DNA of 35,497 bases from an uncultured Ruminococcus sp. (GTDB lineage Bacteria > Bacillota > Clostridia > Oscillospirales > Ruminococcaceae), in contig CALANW010000144.1 in assembly GCA_937926145.1 (NCBI GenBank), forward strand, positions 1 to 35,497, given 5' to 3'. Each line of letters starts with the position of its first letter. Position 1 is the first letter of the stretch. Below are positions 8,846 to 15,663 of the stretch, piece by piece. The translations under genes were made by a program, and so were the position numbers. The notes under the pieces were generated by a model. That model made no database searches, was not told where the DNA came from, and saw only the letters and a program-made list of their open reading frames with translations.

Positions 8846-9652
8846 TCAGCCTTCATAAACTCCGCTTGTTCGTATGTAGTGGAAAAGATACTGCTGTGCG
8901 ATGCCTGCGGTCGGCTTGATGAACTCGGGCAGACCGTTCGGGTAGAACTGCGCCAGAACACGTTTTATCCACACGTCCACGGGAAAGCACTCCGTTTTGT
9001 ACATTCCGTAGAGCATCGTGCAGTCGGCGACTTTCGGGCCAACGCCCTTTATTTTCATCAGCTCGGCTCTTGCTTCGTCAACAGGTGCGGCGGCTATTCT
9101 TTCGAGTGAAATTTCGCCGCTTGTGACGAGGTTCACGCAGCTTTCGAGATATTTTGCACGAAATCCTGCACGGAGGTAGGAAAGATCATCGGCTGTTTTG
9201 CCTTTGAGCTGTTCAACAGACGGAAAAACGCCGTTTTCTTCGCAGAGCCGTCCGATGATGCCCTTTATTCGGGGGATATTGTTATTCTGCGAAATTATGA
9301 ACGAAACGAGCGCTTCCCATTTGTCCTGCTTCAAAAGACGTATGCCCGAAGCGAATTTGCAGGCTTTGGCGAGCGTTTCGTCCTCGGAATAGATGCGTTT
9401 CAGCTCGCCGTAATCGGTGTCGAGGTCGAAATAGTCTAACCAGACATTAAGGAAGTCGCTTTCGGACGTATTTTCGAGGACGAAATAGTCCTTTTCCTTA
9501 TAAATGGTGAGATTTGTATTGAGCTTTGCGCCGTGGTATGCGCCGTCGGCGGATTTTTCCCAGCGGAAAGCCTGTCCGCAGTCGAGAGTTTCGTCGAGGT
9601 CGAAGTCGGGCTGCGAGAGATGTATATCATTTCCTTTGATTATGTAATTCAT
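8846..9652 (-). CDS. OGG1-type 8-oxoguanine DNA glycosylase/AP lyase
   Basis: This 268-aa bifunctional base-excision-repair enzyme is expected to remove 8-oxoguanine from DNA and nick the abasic site. The N-terminal OGG_N domain (about 1-110, with LDCGQAFRW) precedes a helix-hairpin-helix GPD domain. The HhH is LMKIKGVGPKVADC; K207 matches the catalytic lysine (human K249), and D226 in PVDVW matches the catalytic aspartate (human D268). FIISQNNNIPRIKGII is also characteristic. Its ATG overlaps the stop of the tautomerase gene by 4 nt (ATGA), showing coupled translation. The enzyme class is clear; the exact substrate range is inferred from the family. Confidence 0.93.
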   Translation of the reverse strand: MNYIIKGNDIHLSQPDFDLDETLDCGQAFRWEKSADGAYHGAKLNTNLTIYKEKDYFVLENTSESDFLNVWLDYFDLDTDYGELKRIYSEDETLAKACKFASGIRLLKQDKWEALVSFIISQNNNIPRIKGIIGRLCEENGVFPSVEQLKGKTADDLSYLRAGFRAKYLESCVNLVTSGEISLERIAAAPVDEARAELMKIKGVGPKVADCTMLYGMYKTECFPVDVWIKRVLAQFYPNGLPEFIKPTAGIAQQYLFHYIRTSGVYEG

Positions 9653-9891
9653 TTCTTTAAGAGGTCTTTCGGGTCGTAGTTTGCTTTGCGGAAAAGCACG
9701 TCCTGCTTTGCTGTGACATCATCGGCATAGACCTGCTGCCACTCTTCGGGAGTGTAGTCCTCGACGGTGACGGTGATGTGATCTTTGGAGCAGCCGATTG
9801 CTTCATAGAGAGCCTCGGCAACCTTATCTGCTGCGAGCTTCTTCTGCTCGTCTGTTCTTCCTTTAAGCATTTTAACTGAAATATGCGGCAT
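9649..9891 (-). CDS. 4-oxalocrotonate tautomerase-family protein
   Basis: This 80-aa tautomerase-superfamily protein has the invariant Pro directly after the initiator Met (MPHISVKMLKGRT), which is the catalytic base once Met is removed. It is longer than classical 62-aa 4-OT, with a C-terminal tail ending DPKDLLKK. The substrate is unknown; family members interconvert keto and enol forms of small acids. Start ATG 9891 follows AAAGGAG. It lies 12 bp after the metallophosphoesterase stop and overlaps the glycosylase gene by 4 nt. Confidence 0.88.
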   Translation of the reverse strand: MPHISVKMLKGRTDEQKKLAADKVAEALYEAIGCSKDHITVTVEDYTPEEWQQVYADDVTAKQDVLFRKANYDPKDLLKK

Positions 9892-9903
9892 AATTTTTCT
9901 CCT

Positions 9904-10671
9904 TTACTCAAAGCTGTCCGAAGCTATTTTCTGCTCGGGCTGTGGTGTTTCTGCGTTTTTGTGTTTGTTTTTGCGAAGAAGCTTCTGCTCCTTATCCCAT
10001 TTTTCGTTTTTGAGGACGACAACTTCATCAAAAAGACAGCGGTATTTCGGCGGAACAAGCTTATTTATATGCGCTTTGCCGAAGAACCACATTTTGAATC
10101 TGCAGTTGTTTTTGACCTTATCAAAAAAGGTGTGCATAAAGCTTATCTGATTTACCTCAAAGCCGAGGAATTCTTTCATCGAGGCAGGCGGTTCATGGGT
10201 GATTATGTAATCGACCTCGCCGCCTGCGTTTTTGAGGTTCTGAATGGCGTATTCGATCTCGTCATTGTCGGGAAGCTCGGCTTCAAACCAAGTATGCGAC
10301 TCTCGGCGGATCTCAAGCTCTTTTGTCTGACCGCCGCCGAAGCCGAAGAATTTGTAGCCTTGTATCGAAAGCACCGATCCTCTTTTTATATGCATAAGAT
10401 TGCCCGAGATGCGATGGACGATGCCGCCGCAAAAGTCACTTTCGGGGTACTTTGCGAGGAGGTCGAAATTTTCGTGGCAGCCGTCAACGAACAGTGTATA
10501 GAAGCGCTTTTTGCCAATTTTCTTGAGTATTCGCTGCTCGCGCTTCGAGCCGTCCCAGACAAAGCCGAAATCTCCGCAGACGATGAGAACATCGTTCTTC
10601 TTCAGCGCTTTTATTCTTTTATCGTTAAAGCGGCTCAGGTCGCCGTGCATATCTCCGGTTATACAGATCAA
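9904..10671 (-). CDS. Calcineurin-like metallophosphoesterase with altered metal motifs
   Basis: This 255-aa cytoplasmic protein of the metallophosphoesterase superfamily has motif I D7-M-H9-G, motif II GD34FG and motif IV H159 in THEPP. Motif III reads GCHEN (C65, H66), where the family consensus is GNH. Motif V reads GKAH (K199, H201), where the consensus is GHxH. Asn (III) and the first His (V) normally bind metal 2, so the second metal site is probably weakened. The C-terminal 40 residues are lysine-rich and probably unstructured. The start is TTG 10671, with GGAGG 9 nt upstream; no ATG is available there. It is the first gene of the four-gene unit. Substrate is unknown. Confidence 0.85.
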   Translation of the reverse strand: MICITGDMHGDLSRFNDKRIKALKKNDVLIVCGDFGFVWDGSKREQRILKKIGKKRFYTLFVDGCHENFDLLAKYPESDFCGGIVHRISGNLMHIKRGSVLSIQGYKFFGFGGGQTKELEIRRESHTWFEAELPDNDEIEYAIQNLKNAGGEVDYIITHEPPASMKEFLGFEVNQISFMHTFFDKVKNNCRFKMWFFGKAHINKLVPPKYRCLFDEVVVLKNEKWDKEQKLLRKNKHKNAETPQPEQKIASDSFE

Positions 10672-10709
10672 TGGGAATATCCTCCAATAACATAATCATA
10701 ACTATATAC

Positions 10710-10738
10710 ATTATACCACATTTTTTGACTGACGTAAA
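10710..10738 (-). promoter_or_regulatory. Promoter of metallophosphoesterase operon
   Basis: On the minus strand, TTTACG (10733-10738) is followed by a 17-bp spacer and TATAAT (10710-10715), with TGG in front of the -10. It drives the four genes down to DUF6062. Confidence 0.7.
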
Positions 10739-10782
10739 GGGGAAAAAATCATTCAAAAATTTAATAAGGTTTTAATATCCCT

Positions 10783-10804
10783 GCTGTACCGATTTTCGTA
10801 CAGC
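10783..10804. other. Hairpin in divergent intergenic region
   Basis: GCTGTAC (10783-10789) pairs perfectly with GTACAGC (10798-10804) around an 8-nt loop. It lies between two divergent promoters in the 302-bp gap 10672-10973. It has no clear U-tract on either strand, so it may be a regulatory site rather than a terminator. No gene is seen in the gap. Confidence 0.4.
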
Positions 10805-10830
10805 AATTTATTTATACGCGAAAATAGGTA

Positions 10831-10859
10831 TTGACAAATTAGAACATTTGTGCTATTAT
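10831..10859 (+). promoter_or_regulatory. Strong promoter overlapped by a LexA-box-like site
   Basis: A consensus -35 TTGACA (10831-10836), a 17-bp spacer and TATTAT (10854-10859) with a TGC extended -10. Inside the spacer, GAACATTTGTGC (10842-10853) differs at one base from the Gram-positive LexA box core GAAC-N4-GTTC. Such operators commonly sit between -35 and -10. The promoter is near-consensus; LexA control is a hypothesis. Confidence 0.7.
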
Positions 10860-10973
10860 TAACTTGCAACCAAAACATACGTTCACGCGATATAGTGTAA
10901 ATTTTTGTGGAGAAGCAGCCATTTGCCCCAAGCGGCTTTTCCTTTTAAGGTAAGATTGAAAGGAGAATTTGTT

Positions 10974-11243
10974 ATGGCAAAATGCATATACGATGAATTT
11001 GATGAGTGTACTTACGACTGCGAAAATTGCAGTCAGTCGGAAATAGTCTGCGCAGAGTGCAGCTGCGTGGACGGTATCTTTTTTGTGCAGAACGGCAGGA
11101 CGCTCTGCTTCGATTGTTTCAAGGAGGAGGTAGGCGAAGAAGAATACGGCGATTTTGCGGCGGAATATGAAACGGAGTTCGCCGATTTTCTTATAAAAAA
11201 ACACGCAAAACAAAGGATCGGGATGTTCGGCGGCGAGAACTGA
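10974..11243 (+). CDS. Small Cys-rich acidic protein
   Basis: This 89-aa protein is of unknown family. Nine cysteines fall in the first half (C4, C12, C16, C19, C26, C29, C31, C45, C48), including CxxC knuckles at 16-19, 26-29 and 45-48. The pair C26xxC29 / C45xxC48 could form a zinc finger. The second half is strongly acidic and then basic (KKHAKQR). Start ATG 10974 follows AAAGGAG. The stop is 12 bp before the next gene, with whose transcript it is evidently shared. A DNA- or protein-binding zinc protein is plausible but unproven. Confidence 0.75.
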   Translation: MAKCIYDEFDECTYDCENCSQSEIVCAECSCVDGIFFVQNGRTLCFDCFKEEVGEEEYGDFAAEYETEFADFLIKKHAKQRIGMFGGEN

Positions 11244-11255
11244 GGGGTGCTGCTG

Positions 11256-11624
11256 ATGACGGCGAAGGATTTTTTGATTTTATACAAGGCAGACGAAAAA
11301 AAGGTGCTGCAAAACCGCAGCCAAATGCTCTCGGCAGAGCGCAGGGCGTGGGAAATTTGCAGCAGGAATTATTTTGAGTACACCTCCGAATTTGAGGACA
11401 GGCTTTGGGCGGAAAACGAGGAGCTTGCCGGCGAAATGGCGGAGGTTGAAAAGGCGGTCGGACGGCTTTCGGACGAAAATTGCAGGCAGGTGTTGTGGGA
11501 ACGTTACATTTCGGGGAAGAAGTGGGCGGAAATTGCCGAGGAAATGCTCTACAGTGAGCAGCACATTCACCGTATGCATAAAAAGGCGCTCGAACTTGTC
11601 GTTGTGCCAATGAAATACAGATAA
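11256..11624 (+). CDS. Sigma-region-4-like / DUF1492-type protein
   Basis: This 122-aa protein has an N-terminal helical, charged coiled-coil-like half (about 1-75). A C-terminal helix-turn-helix follows, reading LSDENCRQVLWERYISGKKW then AEIAEEMLYSEQHIHRMHKKAL. This resembles sigma-70 region 4 and the phage ArpU/DUF1492 group of small transcription regulators. No region 2 is present, so it is not a full sigma factor. Start ATG 11256 is 8 nt after GAGGGG; a GTG at 11247 is in frame but too close to the ribosome site. It forms a two-gene unit with the Cys-rich protein and may be a domesticated phage regulator. Confidence 0.65.
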   Translation: MTAKDFLILYKADEKKVLQNRSQMLSAERRAWEICSRNYFEYTSEFEDRLWAENEELAGEMAEVEKAVGRLSDENCRQVLWERYISGKKWAEIAEEMLYSEQHIHRMHKKALELVVVPMKYR

Positions 11625-11626
11625 AA

Positions 11627-11650
11627 ATGCCGCAGGAAATTCTGCGGCAT
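11627..11650. terminator. Bidirectional terminator
   Basis: The stem ATGCCGCAG (11627-11635) / CTGCGGCAT (11642-11650) sits directly between convergent genes. Its right arm touches the stop codon of the PBP-GGDEF gene. T-runs follow on both strands. Confidence 0.8.
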
Positions 11651-13524
11651 TATCTTTTGATCTTTTTTGCGATCTTTTCGTTATACATAAGCTGGTCGGA
11701 CTTTCGCACCAGTTCTTCAAAGGTGGCATCGTCCGAGTCGGTGGTATAGATACCTACGCTTGCGGAAACGGTATATGGTTTACCCGACTTCGCATTGAAA
11801 TCGGAGAGCCAGTTATTTATCTTTGCACGAATTTCATCATCCGCGCCGCCTTTTATGACGGCAAACATTTCATCTCCGCCGAAACGGACGCAGACGGAAT
11901 CTTCGGGGCAGGAATTCATAAGCGCCTGCGCTACTGCTCTGATAGCGACATCGCCCTCGTCGTGACCGTATTTATCGTTTAGACCTTTGAGGTCGTCGAG
12001 GTCGGCAAGGACGGCGGTCATAGTTGCGCCGCAGTTTTTCTTGAAATCGGGAAATATCTGCATAAATCCGCTTCGGTTATACAGACCCGTCATTGCATCG
12101 TGGCGGTAGGATTCCTCGATATGTTCGAGGAGGTAGCGCTGATATCTTGCGGCTCTGAAACCGCTGAGGGCGCTGCACAGAGTCAGCGTTATCTGCAAGG
12201 TTTTGGCATAGTTGTATTTATAGAAATCCTGATAAAAATAGCAGACATAGCCGAACGGGATACTGCGGAACGCAAGCGAGTTGAAGACGACGGGCGCTTT
12301 GATATCACGCACGAAATTTTCAAAGTCGTGATAAAGCTCGCTGAGCGGAAACTCTGTTATTCTTGTGCGAAGTTCGGGATTCGACTCGCTTTTATAGATA
12401 ACGTGGGCGGATTCCGACATAATATCATTTTGGGTATCTTTCATCGGGTTGAGCGCGGGGTTCATAAAGTCATCATCGACAACGCAAGCCATATCGTACA
12501 TTATCGACTGGTCATCAAGGACTTTTCCGATATCCTCGACCTCGGTACAGCTCTGTATTCTGAGTGAAAAGCGGTTAAGGCGCTTATCGTTCTCCTGATA
12601 ATTATAGAAGCGCTCATTCATTGAATTTATGTACTCGCAGACGGAGATGAAGTCGCCCTCGCAGCAGCCGCAGGATTCGGCGAGCAAAAGCTCGGGTTCT
12701 GTCATATAGTTCTTTTTGATAGTTTTTTCGTCCAAACTGTCGTAAATTGCGGTAGTTATTTGTTTTGCAAAGCTGCCATAGCTGCAAACGCAGGTGGTTA
12801 TCTTCGGGTCGTTGAATCTGGCTTCGATAAGGCCGTCAAAGCCTGTAACGATAACGTCCTCGGGGACACGAAAACCCTCTTTTTTCAGCACGAGAGCTGC
12901 GGTTATTGCGGTAGAATCGTTTGCGCAGATAATTGCTCTCGGGACGCGTTTTTCGTTTATAAGTTTTTTAACAGCCGCTTCGGTAGGACCGCTCCAAAAG
13001 TCGCCGTAGCTGAGCATACTGTCGTCAAAATCGATATTATTTTCGGCAAGGACGTGTTTGAAGCAATCGATTCTTTCGTCGGAGAAGTCGTTATCCTTGA
13101 TACCTGCGATCATATGCAGGGAGGTAACATTATGCTTTTCGATAACGTGGCGGACGATCGATTCAAAGCCTTTTTTATAGTCAAAGCTGAAATTTATGCA
13201 GTCGTCGCGCTGTTTTCCGACATAAAAGACCTGTTTGCCTGCTGCTTTTGTTCTGCCAATGATATCTTCAAGGACGTTTTTGTCTTTTATCCATTCGCCG
13301 TGCACGATAACGGCATCGATCATTGAAAAATTCATAAGGCGAAAAACGGCTGCTTCGCCCTTTTCCACTTCCGTGCCGTAATAGAGGTCTGAAACCGAGC
13401 TGAAAACGATGAGTCTTCCGCCGCGCTTGGTAATTTCATCATTAAGTGCGGTTATAAGCTCAACGCAGTTATCGTCATAAATTCTTGTTGCACACAAGGC
13501 AATTATCTTCATTTCACCCAGCAC
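11650..13524 (-). CDS. Periplasmic-binding-protein-like domain / GGDEF diguanylate cyclase fusion
   Basis: This 624-aa protein has residues 1-~290 resembling the LacI/RbsB-type ligand-binding fold (MKIIALCATRIYDD.., ICANDSTAITAALVLKK.., VIVTGFDG), but with no DNA-binding helix-turn-helix. A linker of about 150 aa follows. The C-terminal GGDEF domain shows DAMTGLYNRSGF, ADLDDLKGLNDKYGHDEGD and RFGGDEMFAV near residue 548. No RxxD inhibitory site is evident upstream. It has no signal peptide or membrane segment, so it should be a cytoplasmic sensor making cyclic-di-GMP in response to a bound small molecule. The start is GTG 13524, 8 nt after AAAGGAGG; the frame opens at 13545, and an ATG at 13512 lies too far from that site. 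It lies just downstream of the sugar ABC operon but has its own promoter. Confidence 0.88.
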   Translation of the reverse strand: MLGEMKIIALCATRIYDDNCVELITALNDEITKRGGRLIVFSSVSDLYYGTEVEKGEAAVFRLMNFSMIDAVIVHGEWIKDKNVLEDIIGRTKAAGKQVFYVGKQRDDCINFSFDYKKGFESIVRHVIEKHNVTSLHMIAGIKDNDFSDERIDCFKHVLAENNIDFDDSMLSYGDFWSGPTEAAVKKLINEKRVPRAIICANDSTAITAALVLKKEGFRVPEDVIVTGFDGLIEARFNDPKITTCVCSYGSFAKQITTAIYDSLDEKTIKKNYMTEPELLLAESCGCCEGDFISVCEYINSMNERFYNYQENDKRLNRFSLRIQSCTEVEDIGKVLDDQSIMYDMACVVDDDFMNPALNPMKDTQNDIMSESAHVIYKSESNPELRTRITEFPLSELYHDFENFVRDIKAPVVFNSLAFRSIPFGYVCYFYQDFYKYNYAKTLQITLTLCSALSGFRAARYQRYLLEHIEESYRHDAMTGLYNRSGFMQIFPDFKKNCGATMTAVLADLDDLKGLNDKYGHDEGDVAIRAVAQALMNSCPEDSVCVRFGGDEMFAVIKGGADDEIRAKINNWLSDFNAKSGKPYTVSASVGIYTTDSDDATFEELVRKSDQLMYNEKIAKKIKR

Positions 13525-13605
13525 GGCACAGACCTCCTTTCGCACCTTTTTCAGCCACTTTCAATACAAAAAACTTTTTTCAATAGTTGTAATCCAGTTA
13601 ATGAT

Positions 13606-13634
13606 ATTATACCATATTGGTTTGGTTATTTCAA
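13606..13634 (-). promoter_or_regulatory. Promoter of PBP-GGDEF gene
   Basis: Minus strand: TTGAAA (13629-13634), 17-bp spacer, TATAAT (13606-13611), with TGG as extended -10. It lies between the terminator of the ABC operon and the GTG start. Confidence 0.8.
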
Positions 13635-13666
13635 TATTTTTGAAAAAATTTTATACTGAAAACGCA

Positions 13667-13698
13667 AAAACGGTGCGGAACGAATTCCACACCGTTTT
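13667..13698 (-). terminator. Terminator of sugar ABC operon
   Basis: The 9-bp stem AAAACGGTG (13667-13675) / CACCGTTTT (13690-13698), extended inward by GGAA/TTCC, begins 24 nt after the last permease stop. A T-run follows on the minus strand. Confidence 0.85.
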
Positions 13699-13721
13699 GA
13701 TCTGTTTTGTTGTTTTTTCTA

Positions 13722-14609
13722 TTAGCCCTTAACTGCACCGAGTGCAACGCCCTTAACAATATACTTGGAAAGGAAGAGGTAAACAATGACAACAGGAATG
13801 ATCGAAAGAAGGATCATCATATAAACTTCGCCGAGGTCACCGCTCTGGGAATTGATCTTTGAACGAAGGACTGCCATCATGATAGGAAGTGTCCACTTGT
13901 TCGACTTATCAATAACAAGAGCAGGAGTGAAGTAGTTGTTCCAGGATGCAACAAATGCGAAGATCATCTGTACAGCCATTGCAGGCTTAAGCATTGGAAG
14001 TGCAATGGTATTGAATGTTCTGAATTCATTTGAACCGTCAACACGAGCAGCTTCGATTACTTCGAGAGGAAGTGTGCTTTCGATATTCTGCTTCATATAG
14101 AAAAATACAGCAGGAGCGGCAATCGTAGGAATGATAAGCGGCCAGTATGTATTTTCGAGGTGAACGCTTTTTACGAGCTGAACAAAACCAACGGCGGAAA
14201 CCTGAGTCGGGATCATCATTACGATAAGAATGAAGTTGAAAGCGAATCCCTTAAGTGCAAAGTCATAAACGTGTACGCCGTAAGCTGTCATAGCAGAGAA
14301 ATATGTCGTAACTATGCATGAGAGTGCGGCGATGAAAAAGCTGTTCCACATACCCTGAGGGATCGTGAACAAAGCTGTATCTTCCCATGCCTTGACAAGA
14401 TTCTTAAAGAAATAGTTATTCGGAACGAGCGTAAAGCCTGCCTGAAGCTGTGCATGGCTTCTTGTGGAGTTTATGATAAGGAGATATATCGAGAACAACG
14501 AAAGAAAAGTTACAAAAATAAGGAAGATATAAGCAATAACTCTTGAAATCTTTGTCGTTGTTGTATTGCTCTTGTCGTGACCTACCGGCCGGAAATTAAT
14601 ATTCGACAT
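13722..14609 (-). CDS. Carbohydrate ABC transporter permease, MalG type
   Basis: This 295-aa inner-membrane permease has six predicted membrane segments. It carries the MalG-family EAA loop EAARVDGSNEFRTFNTIALP about 100 residues from the C-terminus, which contacts the ATPase. It ends KGVALGAVKG as in typical MalG proteins. Its ATG shares one base with the stop of the MalF-type gene (TAATG), with AAGGGGG upstream, so translation is coupled. It is the last gene of LacI-SBP-permease-permease. No ATPase gene is in the window; such operons usually borrow a shared MsmX/UgpC-type ATPase. Confidence 0.93.
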   Translation of the reverse strand: MSNINFRPVGHDKSNTTTTKISRVIAYIFLIFVTFLSLFSIYLLIINSTRSHAQLQAGFTLVPNNYFFKNLVKAWEDTALFTIPQGMWNSFFIAALSCIVTTYFSAMTAYGVHVYDFALKGFAFNFILIVMMIPTQVSAVGFVQLVKSVHLENTYWPLIIPTIAAPAVFFYMKQNIESTLPLEVIEAARVDGSNEFRTFNTIALPMLKPAMAVQMIFAFVASWNNYFTPALVIDKSNKWTLPIMMAVLRSKINSQSGDLGEVYMMILLSIIPVVIVYLFLSKYIVKGVALGAVKG

Positions 14610-15568
14610 TAGAGAACCCCCTTAGTCTTGCTTTTCTTAGGTTTAGGATCGGAACGTCCGCTTATGATAGAACGGTAAACAGCAAAGCTGAGGATACCTG
14701 TGATAATGAATACAAGTACGGAAACAGCACCTGCCATACCATAGTTCTTGGTTGTTCCGAGGAATCTGTTAAGGTACATAACAAGAGTCATTGTACTTCT
14801 GTTGGGATTACCAAGGCCGCTTGTGATGACCTGAGGTACATCATACATCTGGAAACCACCGATGAGAGATGTGATGACAACATACACAAGGATCGGGGAA
14901 AGAAGCGGAAGTGTGATCCTGCGGAATACCTGACCCGATGTTGCGCCGTCGATAGCAGCAGCTTCGAGCAAGCTCTGATCGATACCCATGATACCTGCCA
15001 TAAGCATGATAGTTGTATTACCAAACCACATCAGGAAGTTGATAAATGCGATTATTCCACGCGAAGTGCCGACATTGTTGAAGAAGTCAACGACCTTATC
15101 GGCGTTTCCGCCCGAAATAATCTGGTTTATCGGTCCTACATTAGAGAACAATGTGAAGAACAGCATTGCAAATGCAGCAGCCATGATAAGGTTAGGAAGG
15201 TAGATTACTGTTTTAAAGAACGTCTGTCCCTTGATATTAAGGCTTGTACTTGTAAAGATAACAGCAAGGAGAAGTGAGAAAATGAGCTGCGGGATAGCAC
15301 CCACGATCCACATTATCATTGTGTTAGCTGTATAAGTCAGAATATCAATATTACCCTTTGAATCAGCTGTAAACAGTTTTTTGAAATTATCAAGACCAAC
15401 AAAATTAGGACCTACCTGTGAGAAAGAACCTGCATCAAAATAATTCTCAAAAAGGCTGTTATAAAATGTTGAAAGCAACGGGTAGAAAGTACATACAAGG
15501 AATACTATGAAGAAAGGTGCGATAAAGATATAGCCCCATTTTGCATAGCTGATTGATTTACGTTTCAT
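14609..15568 (-). CDS. Carbohydrate ABC transporter permease, MalF type
   Basis: This 319-aa inner-membrane permease has about six membrane segments. It opens with YIFIAPFFIVFLVCTFYPLL and has the EAA loop EAAAIDGATSGQVFRRITLP. It pairs with the MalG-type partner downstream. The frame opens at 15586 (MRRGRR), but GAGGT 6 nt before ATG 15568 gives MKRKSISYAKWGY, which is preferred. A terminator-like hairpin lies upstream, between it and the binding-protein gene, probably lowering permease dose relative to the binding protein. Confidence 0.93.
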   Translation of the reverse strand: MKRKSISYAKWGYIFIAPFFIVFLVCTFYPLLSTFYNSLFENYFDAGSFSQVGPNFVGLDNFKKLFTADSKGNIDILTYTANTMIMWIVGAIPQLIFSLLLAVIFTSTSLNIKGQTFFKTVIYLPNLIMAAAFAMLFFTLFSNVGPINQIISGGNADKVVDFFNNVGTSRGIIAFINFLMWFGNTTIMLMAGIMGIDQSLLEAAAIDGATSGQVFRRITLPLLSPILVYVVITSLIGGFQMYDVPQVITSGLGNPNRSTMTLVMYLNRFLGTTKNYGMAGAVSVLVFIITGILSFAVYRSIISGRSDPKPKKSKTKGVL

Positions 15569-15607
15569 TCTTCGACCTCTTCTCATACCTGGTTTTTGAT
15601 ATGAAAA

Positions 15608-15633
15608 GGGGCAAGGCGGAATAGCCCTGCCCC
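15608..15633 (-). terminator. Intra-operon attenuator between binding protein and permeases
   Basis: Minus-strand stem GGGGCAGGGC / GCCTTGCCCC (10 bp with one G-T pair, 15624-15633 with 15608-15617) and a 6-nt loop, followed by TTTTC. The U-tract is short, so read-through into the permease genes is expected. Confidence 0.6.
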
Positions 15634-15663
15634 AATTTCACAATTTAGGTTTTAATTATTACC

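Noticed and set aside
9883..10695. 270-codon plus-strand frame opposite the metallophosphoesterase
   Set aside because: The minus-strand protein has clear metal motifs and a proper ribosome site; this frame has neither.
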